Below, one piece after another: positions 1-8,038 of a stretch of DNA of 64,000 nt. A program made the position numbers and the translations under genes. Origin of the DNA: DATGLG01 sp035294245 (GTDB taxonomy: Bacteria; Pseudomonadota; Alphaproteobacteria; JACZXZ01). Every line of letters starts with the position of its first letter. The stretch's first letter is position 1. The notes below the pieces were generated by a model. It saw nothing but the letters and a program-made list of their open reading frames with translations, did not search any database and was not told the origin of the DNA. The stretch spans positions 70,970 to 134,969 of the forward strand of contig DATGLG010000042.1 in the NCBI GenBank assembly GCA_035294245.1, written 5' to 3'.

Positions 1-2
1 CT

Positions 3-149
3 GGGGCCGTAGCGGCGATTGCCTTTGCCGGTGCTGCGTCGGCATGCGGATATGGTCAGACCGCGATGTCGAAGCCAGTCACCACAGCCGACAATAAAGC
101 CCCGCCACAGACGACGTCTGCGCCACAACCATCGCGGCCCGGCACCTAG
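3..149 (+). CDS. Small exported protein, C-terminal part (5' end outside window)
   Basis: An open frame runs in from the left edge and stops at TAG 147-149, leaving 48 visible residues. It begins inside an Ala-rich hydrophobic stretch ending in GAASA, which looks like the end of a Sec signal peptide with an A-x-A type cleavage site. A short mature part follows, starting CGYGQTAMSKP and ending in a Pro/Gln/Thr-rich tail. Small secreted proteins of this shape and unknown function are common in alphaproteobacteria. No function is assigned. The composition of the frame and the signal-peptide pattern support it, but the start codon is outside the window. Confidence 0.5.
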   Translation, partial: GAVAAIAFAGAASACGYGQTAMSKPVTTADNKAPPQTTSAPQPSRPGT

Positions 150-619
150 ACAACGCCACCGGGTGCGTGGCGTCGTCCGTCTGCAAACGGGCGGTCTCGG
201 GGGGCGGACGCGTGGGTTCGCCGGCTTCGAGCCATACGCCGACGAGCTTGGATATGCGGTCGAGGGGCCTGCCGCTATCTGCCCGGTGACGGCCGAGTCT
301 CAAGACGGTACTGTCCTTCGTCCCCGAGTCGTGATATAGTTCCTGGGGTTAGAGGGGCGCGCTAAGCTCTCGCAGCAAGGGAAGAGCAAGCTCTGGCGTG
401 CGGCAATGGGCCGGTCCGCGCGAAAATGCTCCTGCTATATTGAGCCGGCCGGCTTCGAGAAGGGAGTAGCCTCAATTTAAGGGCCTAAGGCGACCGAGCG
501 CGACATAGATCGCGAGAGGCAGAGATTGCGCAGCGAGATGCCGAACCACCCGCAGACTTCTTCCTCAGCCAGCACCTTGGGAATAATTTTACGTAAACTC
601 AATGGGTTAAACGATGATT
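150..619. other. Intergenic stretch with no convincing gene
   Basis: Several open frames occur on both strands, but none has a recognisable domain, a good ribosome binding site or natural composition. The minus-strand frame covering 477-836 runs antisense through the cold-shock gene and is rejected. A promoter for cspA is expected in the last part, around the AT-richer 575-610, but no hexamer pair is clear enough to call. Confidence 0.5.
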
Positions 620-666
620 CTTCACACCGGGGGGACGGCGGTGCGAAGACGACAAATGAAGCCGTC
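620..666 (+). promoter_or_regulatory. Structured 5' leader of cspA with two competing helices
   Basis: Positions 620-629 pair with 639-648 over ten bases with one A-C mismatch. Positions 634-639 (GACGGC) can instead pair perfectly with 661-666 (GCCGTC). Both helices use 639 and sit in the same loop region, so they exclude each other. Long leaders that refold with temperature are known for E. coli cspA. That this leader works the same way is inference from base pairing only. Confidence 0.4.
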
Positions 667-744
667 TCGTCACTGCGGTAGGGCTGGCTTAACCCGGGGA
701 AACGGGGGACAGTACAGCATCGACGCTTATGGAGAGAATGCACG

Positions 745-954
745 ATGTCAGTTGGCACGGTGAAATGGTTCAATGCTACCAAGGGGTACGGCTTTATCCA
801 GCCGGAGGATGGCAGCAAGGACGTGTTCGTCCACATCTCGGCGGTACAGCGCGCCGGTTTGCAGAACCTCAGAGAAGGACAGAAAGTCCGCTACGAGCTC
901 GCCGTGGGCCGTAACGGCAAGAGTTCAGCCGAGAATCTCGCCCTCGTCGACTGA
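745..954 (+). CDS. cspA: Cold-shock domain protein
   Basis: A 69-residue protein made of one cold-shock (OB-fold) domain. It has the RNP1-like motif GYGFIQPEDG near residues 15-24 and RNP2-like DVFVHISA near 27-34, the aromatic patches that bind single-stranded RNA and DNA. Members act as RNA chaperones that keep mRNA unstructured. The start is ATG after a GGAGAG-like site. It is a stand-alone gene with a long leader that can fold (620-666) and a strong hairpin downstream (974-1011). Family assignment is secure. Cold inducibility of this copy is not shown by sequence. Confidence 0.95.
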   Translation: MSVGTVKWFNATKGYGFIQPEDGSKDVFVHISAVQRAGLQNLREGQKVRYELAVGRNGKSSAENLALVD

Positions 955-973
955 CAGGGTATTTCTGTCGTCT

Positions 974-1011
974 GCGCGTCGCGGGGGTGTCCAAAACCCC
1001 CGAGAACGCGC
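974..1011 (+). terminator. Compound hairpin after cspA
   Basis: The outer arms GCGCGT (974-979) and ACGCGC (1006-1011) and the inner arms CGGGGGT (982-988) and ACCCCCG (996-1002) are perfect complements, starting 20 bases after the cspA stop. No U-tract follows, so it may be a 3'-end stabilising stem rather than a classical intrinsic terminator. Confidence 0.5.
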
Positions 1012-1220
1012 GGATGGTCATTTGCCCCGCGTCTTCCAGCCTGCCAGGAAGGCGACGCGAGTTCGTTGCAGGGCGCCTTAGTCACTTCGGCGCGCTCTCT
1101 CGGCGAGAGTTTCGCTTTATAGCCCATTGAGTTGAAAAGGATGTGCAAGCATTTGCCGATGCTCATCGATCGGCGAGCCAGGCCATTCCTTCCCGGCGAA
1201 GCCGGAAACGAGGCCGCGTT

Positions 1221-1565
1221 CTAAGAGCCGTTTGACACCAGCGTCAGCCGCCGCTCGAAGACGCCGAGAACCTCACTGAGTGAGGTTCCCCGCCGGAGCG
1301 GGCATAGGCCATGGGCGACGAGATAGCTCGGCTTGTCGTCTTGCCCGGGGACGAATTTGATGATGGTGAAGGCGGGTCCTTCAAGCCGGTTCCGGAACAC
1401 GGCGAAGCGCGCCCGGGCAGTATCGTGTTGGATCGCGTAATCGCGCCATTCGCCGCTAGCGACGCGGCGGCTGTAGAGTTGAAGAAGCTGGTTCAATTCC
1501 TGGCGAGTGAACTGCACGAGGCCGCGGCGACGCCTGAACTCCTCGAGCCGGACCAGCCTCGCCAT
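1221..1565 (-). CDS. DUF2794 family protein
   Basis: A 114-residue protein of an alphaproteobacterial family of unknown function. The core LNQLLQLYSRRVASGEWRDY and the C-terminal LSEVLGVFERRL pattern are typical of DUF2794. The frame stays open to 1703, but homology begins at MARLVRLEEF, and a GAGGAG site lies about nine bases before ATG 1565, so that start is preferred. It is transcribed divergently from the TPR/bamB/der string. No catalytic residues are evident and no function is proposed. Confidence 0.8.
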   Translation of the reverse strand: MARLVRLEEFRRRRGLVQFTRQELNQLLQLYSRRVASGEWRDYAIQHDTARARFAVFRNRLEGPAFTIIKFVPGQDDKPSYLVAHGLCPLRRGTSLSEVLGVFERRLTLVSNGS

Positions 1566-1755
1566 GAGCCGCGTCTCCTCGCGCATTCGTCCTTGATCCG
1601 TCACAGTTTTCCCCATTTCGGCGAGCAAGTCCAGGGCAGCGCCCTGACTCGGTCGGGCCACCATCATGGCGACTCGAGGTGTGAAGGAAGGCAGGTTTGC
1701 CAAGGCCTAGCGCCGTCGCTATTGTACGGCCCCTCGTCATGAGCTGGAGGCTTGG

Positions 1756-2400
1756 GTGAGCGATATCTTCCGGGAGATCGAGGAAGATCTCCAACGCGAC
1801 CGCTTCAAGAAGCTGTGGGAGAAGTATGGCGTCCTGGTCGTCGCGGCCGCGATCGCGCTCGTTCTGGGAACGGCCGGCTGGCAGGTTTGGAAATCCTATA
1901 AGCTCCGCCACGATCAGGCCCTCGGGCAACGCTATGCGGAGGCCGAGCAGCTCGCGGCGGCCGGGAAAACGAAAGAAGCCGAAGATGCGTTCGGCAAACT
2001 GGCGGAGGAAGCCAGTGGCGGCTATTCGGCGCTGGCCCGTTTGCAGGAGGCCTCCTTGCTCGCAAAGGCCGGCAATGTGGAGGGCGCCGTTGCGGTTTAC
2101 GACAAGCTTGCCGCCGACGATAGCGTCGACCGCACTTATCGGGACCTGGCGACGCTGCTTGCGGCATCTCACGGCATCCAGAACGGCGATCCCGTCAAGC
2201 TTGCGCAGCGACTTGCGCCGCTGACCGCCGTCGGGAATCCGTGGCGCGCGTCGGCGCTCGAGCTGACGGCGCTCCTCGCCATGCGCACGGGCGACAAGAC
2301 GCGCGCCTCGCAGCTCTATGCCGAGCTTGCCGATGATGCGACGGCGCCGGCCGGCGTGCGGGCTCGCGCCGCCGAGATGCTCGCCGCCCTCAAGGGGTGA
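1756..2400 (+). CDS. Membrane-anchored tetratricopeptide protein (YfgM/TPR_21-like)
   Basis: A 214-residue protein with a short cytoplasmic N-terminus, one membrane helix near residues 24-45 (VVAAAIALVLGTAGWQVW) and a periplasmic helical-repeat domain. YfgM-like proteins are ancillary SecYEG/periplasmic chaperone partners, and in many proteobacteria the gene sits directly before bamB and der, as here. The start is GTG preceded by GGAGG. The stop overlaps the bamB start by four bases (GTGA), implying translational coupling. The role is inferred from architecture and neighbourhood. Confidence 0.8.
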   Translation: MSDIFREIEEDLQRDRFKKLWEKYGVLVVAAAIALVLGTAGWQVWKSYKLRHDQALGQRYAEAEQLAAAGKTKEAEDAFGKLAEEASGGYSALARLQEASLLAKAGNVEGAVAVYDKLAADDSVDRTYRDLATLLAASHGIQNGDPVKLAQRLAPLTAVGNPWRASALELTALLAMRTGDKTRASQLYAELADDATAPAGVRARAAEMLAALKG

Positions 2401-3746
2401 GGAACGACCCTGTGCGTCGCCTCGTTATTCTGGTTCTGCTGCTGGCACTGTCCGGCTGCTCGGCGGAAGATTTCACGAACCCTTTCGGATGGTTCTCAGG
2501 GCATGAGAAGCCCCACCTCAAAGGCGAGCGCATCCCCGTGCTTCTCGACGAACGGCAGGTTCGGCCTGATCCAGACATTCAGGACGTCGAGGTCTCGCTG
2601 CCCAAGCCTTGGCTGAACCCGGATTGGCCGCAAGCGGGCGGCAATCCGGCCCACGCGATGCAGAACCTCCAGCTCGGGGACAATCTCAAGCGGATATGGG
2701 ACGTCAGCATTGGTTCGGGAAAGAGCCAGGAGTGGAAGCATCTCGCAGCACCTGTCATCGGCGGCGGACGCATCTACACGATGGATACGGACGCCATTGT
2801 CACCGCGTTCGATTCGAAGGGCAGCGAATTATGGGAGACCGACGTCAAGCCCGAGGATGTCGGCGGCAAGGGGGATCTTGGCGGCGGCTTGGCCTACGCC
2901 GACGGCCGCGTCTACGTCACGAGCAATTACGGCGAGGTCCTGGCGCTGGACGCGAAGAGCGGCAAGATTCTTTGGCGACGGGCATTGTCGGCGCCGACGC
3001 GCGCCGCCCCGACGGTTGCCGGGGATCACGTCTATGTCGTCACCTCGGACAACCAGCTCTTCGCATTGAGCAGCAAGGACGGGAATGTGCTGTGGACGCA
3101 TGCGGGCCTGTCCGAGATCACCGGGCTCGTGGGAGCGGCAAGCCCGGCCTATGACGGCGGGATCGTCGTGGTCCCCTACACATCGGGGGAGATTTATGCG
3201 CTCCGCGGTGACAACGGGCGTCCCGTTTGGTCCGATACGCTCGCGGCGATCCGGCGCGTCGACCAGGTCTCGGCCCTGGCGGATATCCGCGGCAACCCGG
3301 TAATGGATCGGGACCGCGTCGTCGCGATCAGCCACAGCGGCCGCATGGTTTCGATCGATCTGCGTTCTGGCGGCCGCGCCTGGGAGGATTCGATCGGCGG
3401 GATCACCCAGCCTTGGGTGGCGGGGAATTTCATCTATGTGATGTCGACCGACAACAAGCTCATCTGCCTGAGCCGGGAGGACGGCCGGGTGCGCTGGCTC
3501 ACACAGCTCGATCGCTGGGGAAAGCCGGACAAGAAGGAGGACATCATTCTCTGGACCGGACCGATCCTCGCCGGCGACAAGCTTGTAGTCGGGGGAACGA
3601 ATGGGGAGTTGCTCATCGTCTCGCCGCTCACCGGCCAGGTTACCGATACCGTCGATATCGGCACGCCCATTTCGGTTCAGCCGATCGTCGCAAACGGCAC
3701 GCTTTATGTCCTGACCGACGACGGCACGCTCCTTGCTTACCATTAG
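2397..3746 (+). CDS. bamB: Outer membrane protein assembly factor BamB
   Basis: A 449-residue lipoprotein. The signal peptide ends in lipobox LSGC (Cys near residue 21). The rest is a run of PQQ-type beta-propeller repeats, with recurrent AxDxxxGxxLW patterns such as ALDAKSGKILW and ALSSKDGNVLW. BamB is the propeller lipoprotein of the beta-barrel assembly machine on the periplasmic face of the outer membrane. The GTG start overlaps the upstream TPR gene and der follows after 14 bases, so the three probably form one operon. Confidence 0.92.
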   Translation: MRNDPVRRLVILVLLLALSGCSAEDFTNPFGWFSGHEKPHLKGERIPVLLDERQVRPDPDIQDVEVSLPKPWLNPDWPQAGGNPAHAMQNLQLGDNLKRIWDVSIGSGKSQEWKHLAAPVIGGGRIYTMDTDAIVTAFDSKGSELWETDVKPEDVGGKGDLGGGLAYADGRVYVTSNYGEVLALDAKSGKILWRRALSAPTRAAPTVAGDHVYVVTSDNQLFALSSKDGNVLWTHAGLSEITGLVGAASPAYDGGIVVVPYTSGEIYALRGDNGRPVWSDTLAAIRRVDQVSALADIRGNPVMDRDRVVAISHSGRMVSIDLRSGGRAWEDSIGGITQPWVAGNFIYVMSTDNKLICLSREDGRVRWLTQLDRWGKPDKKEDIILWTGPILAGDKLVVGGTNGELLIVSPLTGQVTDTVDIGTPISVQPIVANGTLYVLTDDGTLLAYH

Positions 3747-3760
3747 CCGGCTTCCCAGTC

Positions 3761-5137
3761 ATGGGCTTCACGGTTGCCATTGTCGGGCGCCCCAATGTCG
3801 GAAAATCGACGCTCTTCAATCGCCTCGTCGGCAAGCGCCTCGCGATCGTCCACGATACGCCGGGCGTCACCCGCGACCGGCGAGAAGGCGAAGCACGGCT
3901 TGGCGACCTCAGCTTCACCGCCATCGATACCGCCGGGCTCGAGGAGGCGAAGGGGGCGACCCTCGAAGCCCGCATGGTGGCCCAGACAGAGCGCGCCGTC
4001 GACGAGGCCGACGTCGCGCTTCTCCTCATTGACGCCCGTGCCGGCGTCACGCCCCTCGACGCCCATTTCGCCCGCCGCCTGCGTCGCCGCCGGACGCCCG
4101 TCATCCTCGTCGCGAACAAATGCGAGGGAAGCATCGGCGAAGCGGCGTTGGCCGAAGCCCAAGGGCTCGGGTTGGGCGAGCCGGTCCCCATTTCCGCCGA
4201 GCACGGCCTTGGGATTGCCGATCTGCTTGATGCGCTCCGGCCCCATGCACGCGACCTGTCGGCGGTCGATGGCGCCGATCAGGGCAATGATGGGATGCCA
4301 TCGTCAGCGAGAGAGGACGTGGGAGAGCGGCCGCTTCACATCGCCATTCTCGGTCGGCCGAATGTCGGGAAATCGACGCTCGCGAACCGCCTCCTCGGGA
4401 AGGAGCGCTTGCTGACGGGGCCCGAGCCCGGCGTGACGCGTGATGCGATATCGGTCGAGTCGAGGTATGGCGATCGGAAAATTCGCCTTGTCGACACCGC
4501 GGGCCTGCGCCGGCGCGCCAAGGTGACGGACCCTCTCGAGCAGCTTTCGGCCGCGGAAACCTTGCGAGCCGTCCGCTTCGCGGAGGTGGTGATGCTGGTC
4601 ACCGATGGCACCGATCCTCTTCACCGCCAGGATCTCGGGCTTGCGAGCCTCGTGGTGGAGGAGGGCCGCGCCCTCGTCATCATCGTCAACAAATGGGACC
4701 TGGTCGATGATCGGGCGCGCGTGCTGCGCGATATTCGCGAGCGCATCGAGACGTCGCTGCACCAGATCAAGGGGGTCGCGATAACCCCGGTCTCCGCGAC
4801 GACCGGAGAGGGGCTCGACAAAGCCATGCGCGCGGTCTTCCACGCCCATGAGCAATGGAATCGGCATCTTCCCACAACGCAACTTAATCGGTTCCTGAGC
4901 GACGTTGTCGAGATGCACCCGCCGCCGCTCGCGGGCGGGCACCGCAGCAAGATACGCTATATGACGCAGCCAAAGACGCGGCCGCCGACTTTCGCGCTCT
5001 TCGGCAACAAGCTCGAGGACCTTCCCGCAAGCTATCAACGTTACCTGATCAATGCCCTGCGCGAGACTTTTGATCTGGGCGGCGTACCGGTCCGGCTCGT
5101 ACTCCGGCGCGGCAAGAATCCTTATGTGAAGCCGTGA
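3761..5137 (+). CDS. der: Ribosome biogenesis GTPase Der (EngA)
   Basis: A 458-residue protein with two tandem Era-like GTPase domains: the first P-loop GRPNVGKS is near residue 8 and the second, also GRPNVGKS, near residue 195. They carry NKC and NKWD G4 motifs respectively, followed by the C-terminal KH-like domain. Der acts in 50S subunit assembly. The frame is open far upstream inside bamB, but the conserved protein starts at MGFTVAIVGR, so ATG 3761 is used. It is the last gene of the bamB operon and converges with the SDR gene after 16 bases. Confidence 0.95.
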   Translation: MGFTVAIVGRPNVGKSTLFNRLVGKRLAIVHDTPGVTRDRREGEARLGDLSFTAIDTAGLEEAKGATLEARMVAQTERAVDEADVALLLIDARAGVTPLDAHFARRLRRRRTPVILVANKCEGSIGEAALAEAQGLGLGEPVPISAEHGLGIADLLDALRPHARDLSAVDGADQGNDGMPSSAREDVGERPLHIAILGRPNVGKSTLANRLLGKERLLTGPEPGVTRDAISVESRYGDRKIRLVDTAGLRRRAKVTDPLEQLSAAETLRAVRFAEVVMLVTDGTDPLHRQDLGLASLVVEEGRALVIIVNKWDLVDDRARVLRDIRERIETSLHQIKGVAITPVSATTGEGLDKAMRAVFHAHEQWNRHLPTTQLNRFLSDVVEMHPPPLAGGHRSKIRYMTQPKTRPPTFALFGNKLEDLPASYQRYLINALRETFDLGGVPVRLVLRRGKNPYVKP

Positions 5138-5153
5138 TCGGGTACTCTTCCGG

Positions 5154-5858
5154 TCAATAGCAGCGCAGGACCTCACCGTGCCGGCGACAATCGGGCTCGG
5201 CAAGCTCGACAAAGCGCGGCGCGATCTCGTCCGGATGCGGCAGGTGTGCAGGGTTCTCGCCAGGGAAGGCTTCCGCGCGCATCGCGGTGCGCACGATGCC
5301 GGGGTCGAGGAGGTTGACCCGAACCGCTGTCTTGGCGGTCTCTCCCGCATAGGTGCGGACCATCATCTCGAGTGCCGCCTTGCTTGTGGCGTAGGCGCCC
5401 CAATAGGGAAAAACACCGGAGCCCGCGCCGGAGGTCACGAAGATCGCGCGTCCGGCGTCAGAAGCACGCAGCAGCGGATCCATGCTGCGGATGAGGCGCC
5501 AATTGGCCGTCACATTAATCGCCATTACGTCTTCCCAGATCGGCGGATCGATATGGCCGAGCGGGGAGAGAATGCCCAGGATCGCAGCATTGCCAACGAG
5601 AATGTCAAGTCGCTTGTAACGCTCATAGAGCGCAGCGCCGAGGCGATCGATCTGGCCGAAATCCTTGAGGTCCAAGGGAACAAGGGTCGCCGTTCCGCCG
5701 ACCGCTTGAACCGCGTCGTCGACCTCCTCGAGCCCGCCGACGGTGCGCGCGACGAGCACCACATGAGCGCCCTCGGCGGCAAATCGCTTGGCCACGGCGG
5801 CGCCGATCCCCCGGGATGCGCCGGTGATCAGCGCGATCCGCCCCGCGAGCCTCCCCAT
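5154..5858 (-). CDS. SDR family oxidoreductase
   Basis: A 234-residue short-chain dehydrogenase. It has the Rossmann motif TGASRGIG near residue 13, the NAA/G-type motif (GNAAILG) in place of NNAG, Ser in VTSGAGSG and the active-site YATSK (Tyr-x-x-x-Lys). Substrate cannot be read from sequence. It lies three bases after purF on the same strand, so it is probably cotranscribed at the end of the radA-cvpA-purF string, but there is no evidence that it acts in purine synthesis. Confidence 0.85.
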   Translation of the reverse strand: MGRLAGRIALITGASRGIGAAVAKRFAAEGAHVVLVARTVGGLEEVDDAVQAVGGTATLVPLDLKDFGQIDRLGAALYERYKRLDILVGNAAILGILSPLGHIDPPIWEDVMAINVTANWRLIRSMDPLLRASDAGRAIFVTSGAGSGVFPYWGAYATSKAALEMMVRTYAGETAKTAVRVNLLDPGIVRTAMRAEAFPGENPAHLPHPDEIAPRFVELAEPDCRRHGEVLRCY

Positions 5859-5861
5859 GTC

Positions 5862-7340
5862 TTAGGCGATCTCAGCGAGCAAGGAGAGCTGCGGCGCATC
5901 CTGGCCGCCGTCCCGGTCCGTAAGGCTGGTCGGATAATCGCCGGTAAAGCAGGCGTCGCAGAACTGAGGATGCGCGCTGTCGCGACCTTTGTGGCCGACG
6001 GCACGGTAGAGACCGTCGATCGAGATAAAGGCCAGGCTATCGACCCCGATCAGCCGCCGCATTCCCTCGATATCGAGCCGCGAGGCGAGGAGCTCCTTCC
6101 GCTCGGGGGTGTCGATCCCGTAAAAGCAGGAGTGGGTGGTGGGCGGACTCGAAATCCGCATATGGACCTCCCGCGCACCCGCCTGTCGGACCATCTCGAC
6201 GATCTTCCGTGATGTCGTCCCTCTCACGATGCTGTCGTCGACGAGAATGACGCGCTTGCCCGCGATATGGGCCCGATTGACGTTGTGCTTCAGCTTGACG
6301 CCGAGATGGCGGATCTGGTCGGTCGGCTCGATGAATGTGCGGCCGACATAGTGATTTCGGATGATGCCGAGCTCGAACGGGATTTTGGCCTCGGCAGCGT
6401 ATCCGATCGCGGCCGGGACGCCGGAATCCGGCACAGGAATGACGACGTCGGCGGCAACCGGATTCTCGCGCGCAAGCTCCGCGCCGATGCGTTTGCGGAC
6501 ATCATAGACGCTCAACCCCTCCATGCGGCTGTCGGGCCGGGCGAAGTAGATATATTCGAAGATGCAGAAACGCCGCCGCATCTGCGGGAAGGGTTTGAGC
6601 GATTGAACGCCTTTCCTATCAAGGACGACGATTTCGCCGGGCTCGACATCCCGCACGAACTCCGCGTCGATGATGTCCAGGGCGCAGGTCTCCGAGGTGA
6701 GGATACGGGCGCCGTCCCGGGTCTTGCCGAGGACGAGGGGGCGCACGCCCAGAGGGTCGCGGACGCCGATCACCGCCTCATCCGTGAGGGCGATCAGGGA
6801 GTAGGCGCCCTCGATCTGGCGCAGGGCATCGATCAGCTGATCGATCAGAGTACCGTACCGGCTCGTCGCTATAAGATGGACGATGACCTCGGTATCGGTC
6901 GTCGACTGAAAGAGGGAGCCGCGTCGGGTGAGCTGCTCCCGCAGGGCCACGGCATTGGTGAGATTGCCGTTGTGACCGACGGCAAAGCCGCCGTGCTGCA
7001 GATGGGCGAAAAGCGGCTGCACATTGCGCAGAACGGTCTCGCCGTGGGTGGCGTAGCGGACGTGCCCGATCGCCGCGTGGCCCGGGAGCTGAGCGATGAC
7101 ATCTTCGCTGTTGAGGTTGTCGCCGACAAGGCCGAGCGCGCGATGGGTATGGAACTGCCGCCCGTCATAGCTGACGACCCCGACGGCCTCCTGGCCGCGA
7201 TGCTGCAGGGCGTGCAGGCCCAGCGCCGTCATCGCCGCCGCATCCGGATGGCTCCAGATGCCGAAGATGCCGCATTCCTCCTTGAGCTTGTCGTCGTCGA
7301 AGGGGTTGGTGGTCACGGCATTCGCGCGAGTCTGGGTCAT
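5862..7340 (-). CDS. purF: Amidophosphoribosyltransferase (PurF), Fe-S type
   Basis: Catalyses the first committed step of purine synthesis, PRPP plus glutamine to phosphoribosylamine. The 492-residue product has a short N-terminal propeptide ending before CGIFGIWSH, so Cys at about residue 23 becomes the nucleophile after cleavage. The C-terminal half has the PRTase loop VILVDDSIVRG. Cysteines in FCIFEYIYF, HSCFYGID and FCDACFTGDY match the four ligands of the Bacillus-type [4Fe-4S] enzyme. It lies downstream of cvpA, the same pairing as E. coli cvpA-purF. Confidence 0.95.
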   Translation of the reverse strand: MTQTRANAVTTNPFDDDKLKEECGIFGIWSHPDAAAMTALGLHALQHRGQEAVGVVSYDGRQFHTHRALGLVGDNLNSEDVIAQLPGHAAIGHVRYATHGETVLRNVQPLFAHLQHGGFAVGHNGNLTNAVALREQLTRRGSLFQSTTDTEVIVHLIATSRYGTLIDQLIDALRQIEGAYSLIALTDEAVIGVRDPLGVRPLVLGKTRDGARILTSETCALDIIDAEFVRDVEPGEIVVLDRKGVQSLKPFPQMRRRFCIFEYIYFARPDSRMEGLSVYDVRKRIGAELARENPVAADVVIPVPDSGVPAAIGYAAEAKIPFELGIIRNHYVGRTFIEPTDQIRHLGVKLKHNVNRAHIAGKRVILVDDSIVRGTTSRKIVEMVRQAGAREVHMRISSPPTTHSCFYGIDTPERKELLASRLDIEGMRRLIGVDSLAFISIDGLYRAVGHKGRDSAHPQFCDACFTGDYPTSLTDRDGGQDAPQLSLLAEIA

Positions 7341-7362
7341 GAAGAGAAGCGCTCCTCAGCGC

Positions 7363-8025
7363 TCACTGATTGCTCTGGATGAGGCGGTTCATTTCCTTGA
7401 TCTCGTCCGGCTTGTACCCCTCATGATCCTTGGAGCCGCTCGCCGCTTTGGGCGATGGCTGCGCCAGCTGATCAAAGGCCCGCTTGGCCTCGAGGCCCTG
7501 CCTAGCCTTATCTTCCGCCGCCCCCATGGCCTCGAAGCTCCGCAACCGGACATTCTCCGGAATGAGCTGCTCGATGACGCGGGCACCGCGCTCGACCAGC
7601 GGCATGGTGCGCGCTTCCTTGATCCAGGATGGGAACTGATCGGGTGAGGACACGGCCCAGGCCAGGCCGATATAGGCCAGGCAAACGACAACAATGCCGC
7701 GCAGGAGTCCGAAGACGAGGCCGAGCGACTTGTCGAGCGCGCTGAAATCGCTTTGGTGGACGCGCGCGGCGATAGCGTGGCTGATGGCCGAGAGGATGAT
7801 GAGCGAGACGACGAAGAGGCCGAGCCCGGTAACGGCGTCCGCGAGCCACGGGATGGCGATGAATTTGCGGACATAAGGCGAAACATGAGGGAAGAGATAC
7901 AAGGCTGCGAAGGCAGCCCCGATCCACCCCGCCATGCCCAGCACTTCCTTGACGAAGCCGCGAAGCAGCGCAAGGAGGCCCGAGACGACGATAATGGCGA
8001 GGACGACGATATCGGTGGTATTCAT
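7363..8025 (-). CDS. cvpA: CvpA family membrane protein
   Basis: A 220-residue protein with four or so hydrophobic helices in the first 130 residues, beginning MNTTDIVVLAIIVVSGLLAL, the usual CvpA start. A charged C-terminal tail follows. E. coli CvpA is needed for colicin V production and envelope stress tolerance; its molecular activity is unclear. The frame extends to 8067, but ATG 8025 has GAGGA just upstream and matches family N-termini. It sits between radA and purF on the same strand. Confidence 0.88.
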   Translation of the reverse strand: MNTTDIVVLAIIVVSGLLALLRGFVKEVLGMAGWIGAAFAALYLFPHVSPYVRKFIAIPWLADAVTGLGLFVVSLIILSAISHAIAARVHQSDFSALDKSLGLVFGLLRGIVVVCLAYIGLAWAVSSPDQFPSWIKEARTMPLVERGARVIEQLIPENVRLRSFEAMGAAEDKARQGLEAKRAFDQLAQPSPKAASGSKDHEGYKPDEIKEMNRLIQSNQ

Positions 8026-8038
8026 GATTGGCGCGTCC

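Noticed and set aside
477..836. Minus-strand frame with a segment (VLAEEEVCGWFGISL) faintly like an excisionase helix-turn-helix
   Set aside because: Most of the frame is antisense to cspA and its leader, no ribosome binding site is present, and the resemblance covers under 20 residues.
891..1166. 91-residue minus-strand frame behind cspA
   Set aside because: It runs antisense through the end of cspA and its hairpin and shows no domain; composition is not protein-like.
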